Of a stretch of DNA of 64,000 nt, positions 63,352 through 64,000 are shown piece after piece. A program made the translations under genes and the position numbers. A model generated the notes under the pieces. It was given only the letters and a program-made list of their open reading frames with translations, searched no databases and was not told the DNA's origin. How positions within the stretch are numbered: position 1 is the stretch's first letter; the number at the start of each line of letters is the position of its first letter. Source of the DNA: DASRDU01 sp035560235 (GTDB lineage: Bacteria > Acidobacteriota > Blastocatellia > RBC074); NCBI GenBank assembly GCA_035560235.1, contig DATMAG010000018.1:1-64000 (forward strand), read 5' to 3'.

Positions 63352-64000
63352 ATGGTATTCAAACTCATCAGCATCATCCTTCTGGTTCTGGCGAACGGCT
63401 TCTTTGTCGCGGTGGAGTTTGCGCTGGTCAGCGTGCGGCGCGCGCGGATTGAACTGCTGGCGAGCAGCGGACGCAGCGGCGCGAAGGCTGTGCTGCGCGC
63501 GCTCGATCACATTGATGCGCTGCTCTCAGCGACGCAGTTCGGCATCACGCTGGCGAGCCTGGCGCTCGGCGCGGTCGGTGAATCCACCATCGCGCATATA
63601 GTCGAACCGGTGCTGCAGGATCTGATGCCGGTCAGAATGTCCGAACTGGCCGCACATACCTTTTCAATCGCGGTCGCGCTCGCGGTGATCACATATCTGC
63701 ATCTCGTGCTCGGTGAATACGCGCCGAAGGCTCTGGCCATCGAAAAAGCCGAAGCGATTGCGCTTGCTGTGGCGCGTCCGATGGAACTCTTCTACAAGAC
63801 CTTCAAGCCCTTCATCTGGCTGATCAATCGTTCCGGCATCACGCTGCTCAAACTCTTCGGCTTTCATTTCAAGCCCGGCCATCACCCGGTTTACACCGAA
63901 GAAGAGATTCGCCATCTGATCAATCAGAGCCATCAGTCGGGCCATCTCGAACTCGAAGAGAAGACGCTGATTCACAACGTCTTCGAATTTGCCGACCTGA
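63352..64000 (+). CDS. CNNM/HlyC-CorC family membrane protein (partial, cut by window end)
   Basis: The N-terminal 216 residues of a DUF21/CNNM transmembrane protein, the hemolysin C-like family linked to Mg/Co ion transport or export. Typical blocks are NGFFVAVEFALVSVRRARIE, ATQFGITLASLALGAVGEST and HLVLGEYAPKALAIEKAEAI in membrane helices; the start of the CBS region (YTEEEIRHLINQSHQSGHLE, LEEKTLIHNVFEFADL) is reached just before the window ends. The CBS pair and the CorC_HlyC domain would follow. TTATAAT lies 15 bases before the ATG. Confidence 0.93.
   Translation, partial: MVFKLISIILLVLANGFFVAVEFALVSVRRARIELLASSGRSGAKAVLRALDHIDALLSATQFGITLASLALGAVGESTIAHIVEPVLQDLMPVRMSELAAHTFSIAVALAVITYLHLVLGEYAPKALAIEKAEAIALAVARPMELFYKTFKPFIWLINRSGITLLKLFGFHFKPGHHPVYTEEEIRHLINQSHQSGHLELEEKTLIHNVFEFADL

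Overview
The window looks like chromosomal DNA of an acidobacterium, most likely class Blastocatellia (subdivision 4) or a close relative. This is inferred from high GC content, a secreted protein ending in a TIGR03437-type (Solibacter C-terminal) domain after eight DUF5666-like repeats, a lone DUF1501 protein, DUF3500, many secreted S8/S9/M20 peptidases and D-aminoacylases, and a TPR-armed sigma-54 activator. I found no tRNA, rRNA, CRISPR array, phage or transposase gene.

Layout. 1-1160: an MFS transporter lacking its N-terminal quarter. 1201-3437: an overlapping nucleotidyltransferase / small protein / DUF1501 run. 3513-8183: cyclase-family hydrolase, a frameshifted MBL hydrolase, an SDR, a doubtful remnant and a GH29 fucosidase. 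8510-13961: two divergent secreted repeat proteins (DUF5666 x8, subtilase) around a 0.7-kb spacer with three GAAC-N4-GTTC-like palindromes. 14004-22766: GNAT, TPR-sigma54 activator, TauE permease, DUF3500, HrpB helicase. 22804-30989: a GT41/SPINDLY-like glycosyltransferase divergent from a very tight six-gene operon (FemAB-like, methyltransferase, GNAT, MBL, FemAB-like, DegT aminotransferase) that looks like a sugar or surface-glycan modification pathway. 31071-41398: sulfite-oxidase-like enzyme, three secreted proteins, D-aminoacylase, S9 peptidase, PoxB-like TPP enzyme. 41636-47001: a cassette of a sigma-like protein, a small HTH-like protein and a 1222-residue fusion of an ImmA/IrrE protease, an SF1 helicase and a degenerate Fe-S nuclease domain. 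47008-56356: minus-strand housekeeping block recG, GxxExxY, D-aminoacylase, tsaE, nnr, M20, folA, thyA. 56838-64000: GlgP, a WD40/BACON/Fn3 protein, an alpha/beta hydrolase and a truncated CNNM/HlyC-type protein.

The strongest unexplained signals are two. First, the sigma-like / HTH / ImmA-helicase-nuclease cassette, with a 15-codon leader ORF coupled to the fusion gene by a GTGA overlap; I propose a stress or defence module in which the protease domain may act on the small HTH protein. Second, a set of about a dozen long palindromic elements built from a few recurring 'phrases', mostly between genes. Two of them appear to lie in frame inside the ImmA-helicase gene, one exactly at the domain linker, and similar sequence flanks a GxxExxY nuclease gene in inverted orientation, which makes that nuclease a candidate for their spread.

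Gene calls rest on reading motifs and domain order by eye; no database search was run. Starts were moved to internal codons where a Shine-Dalgarno sequence or signal peptide supported it.
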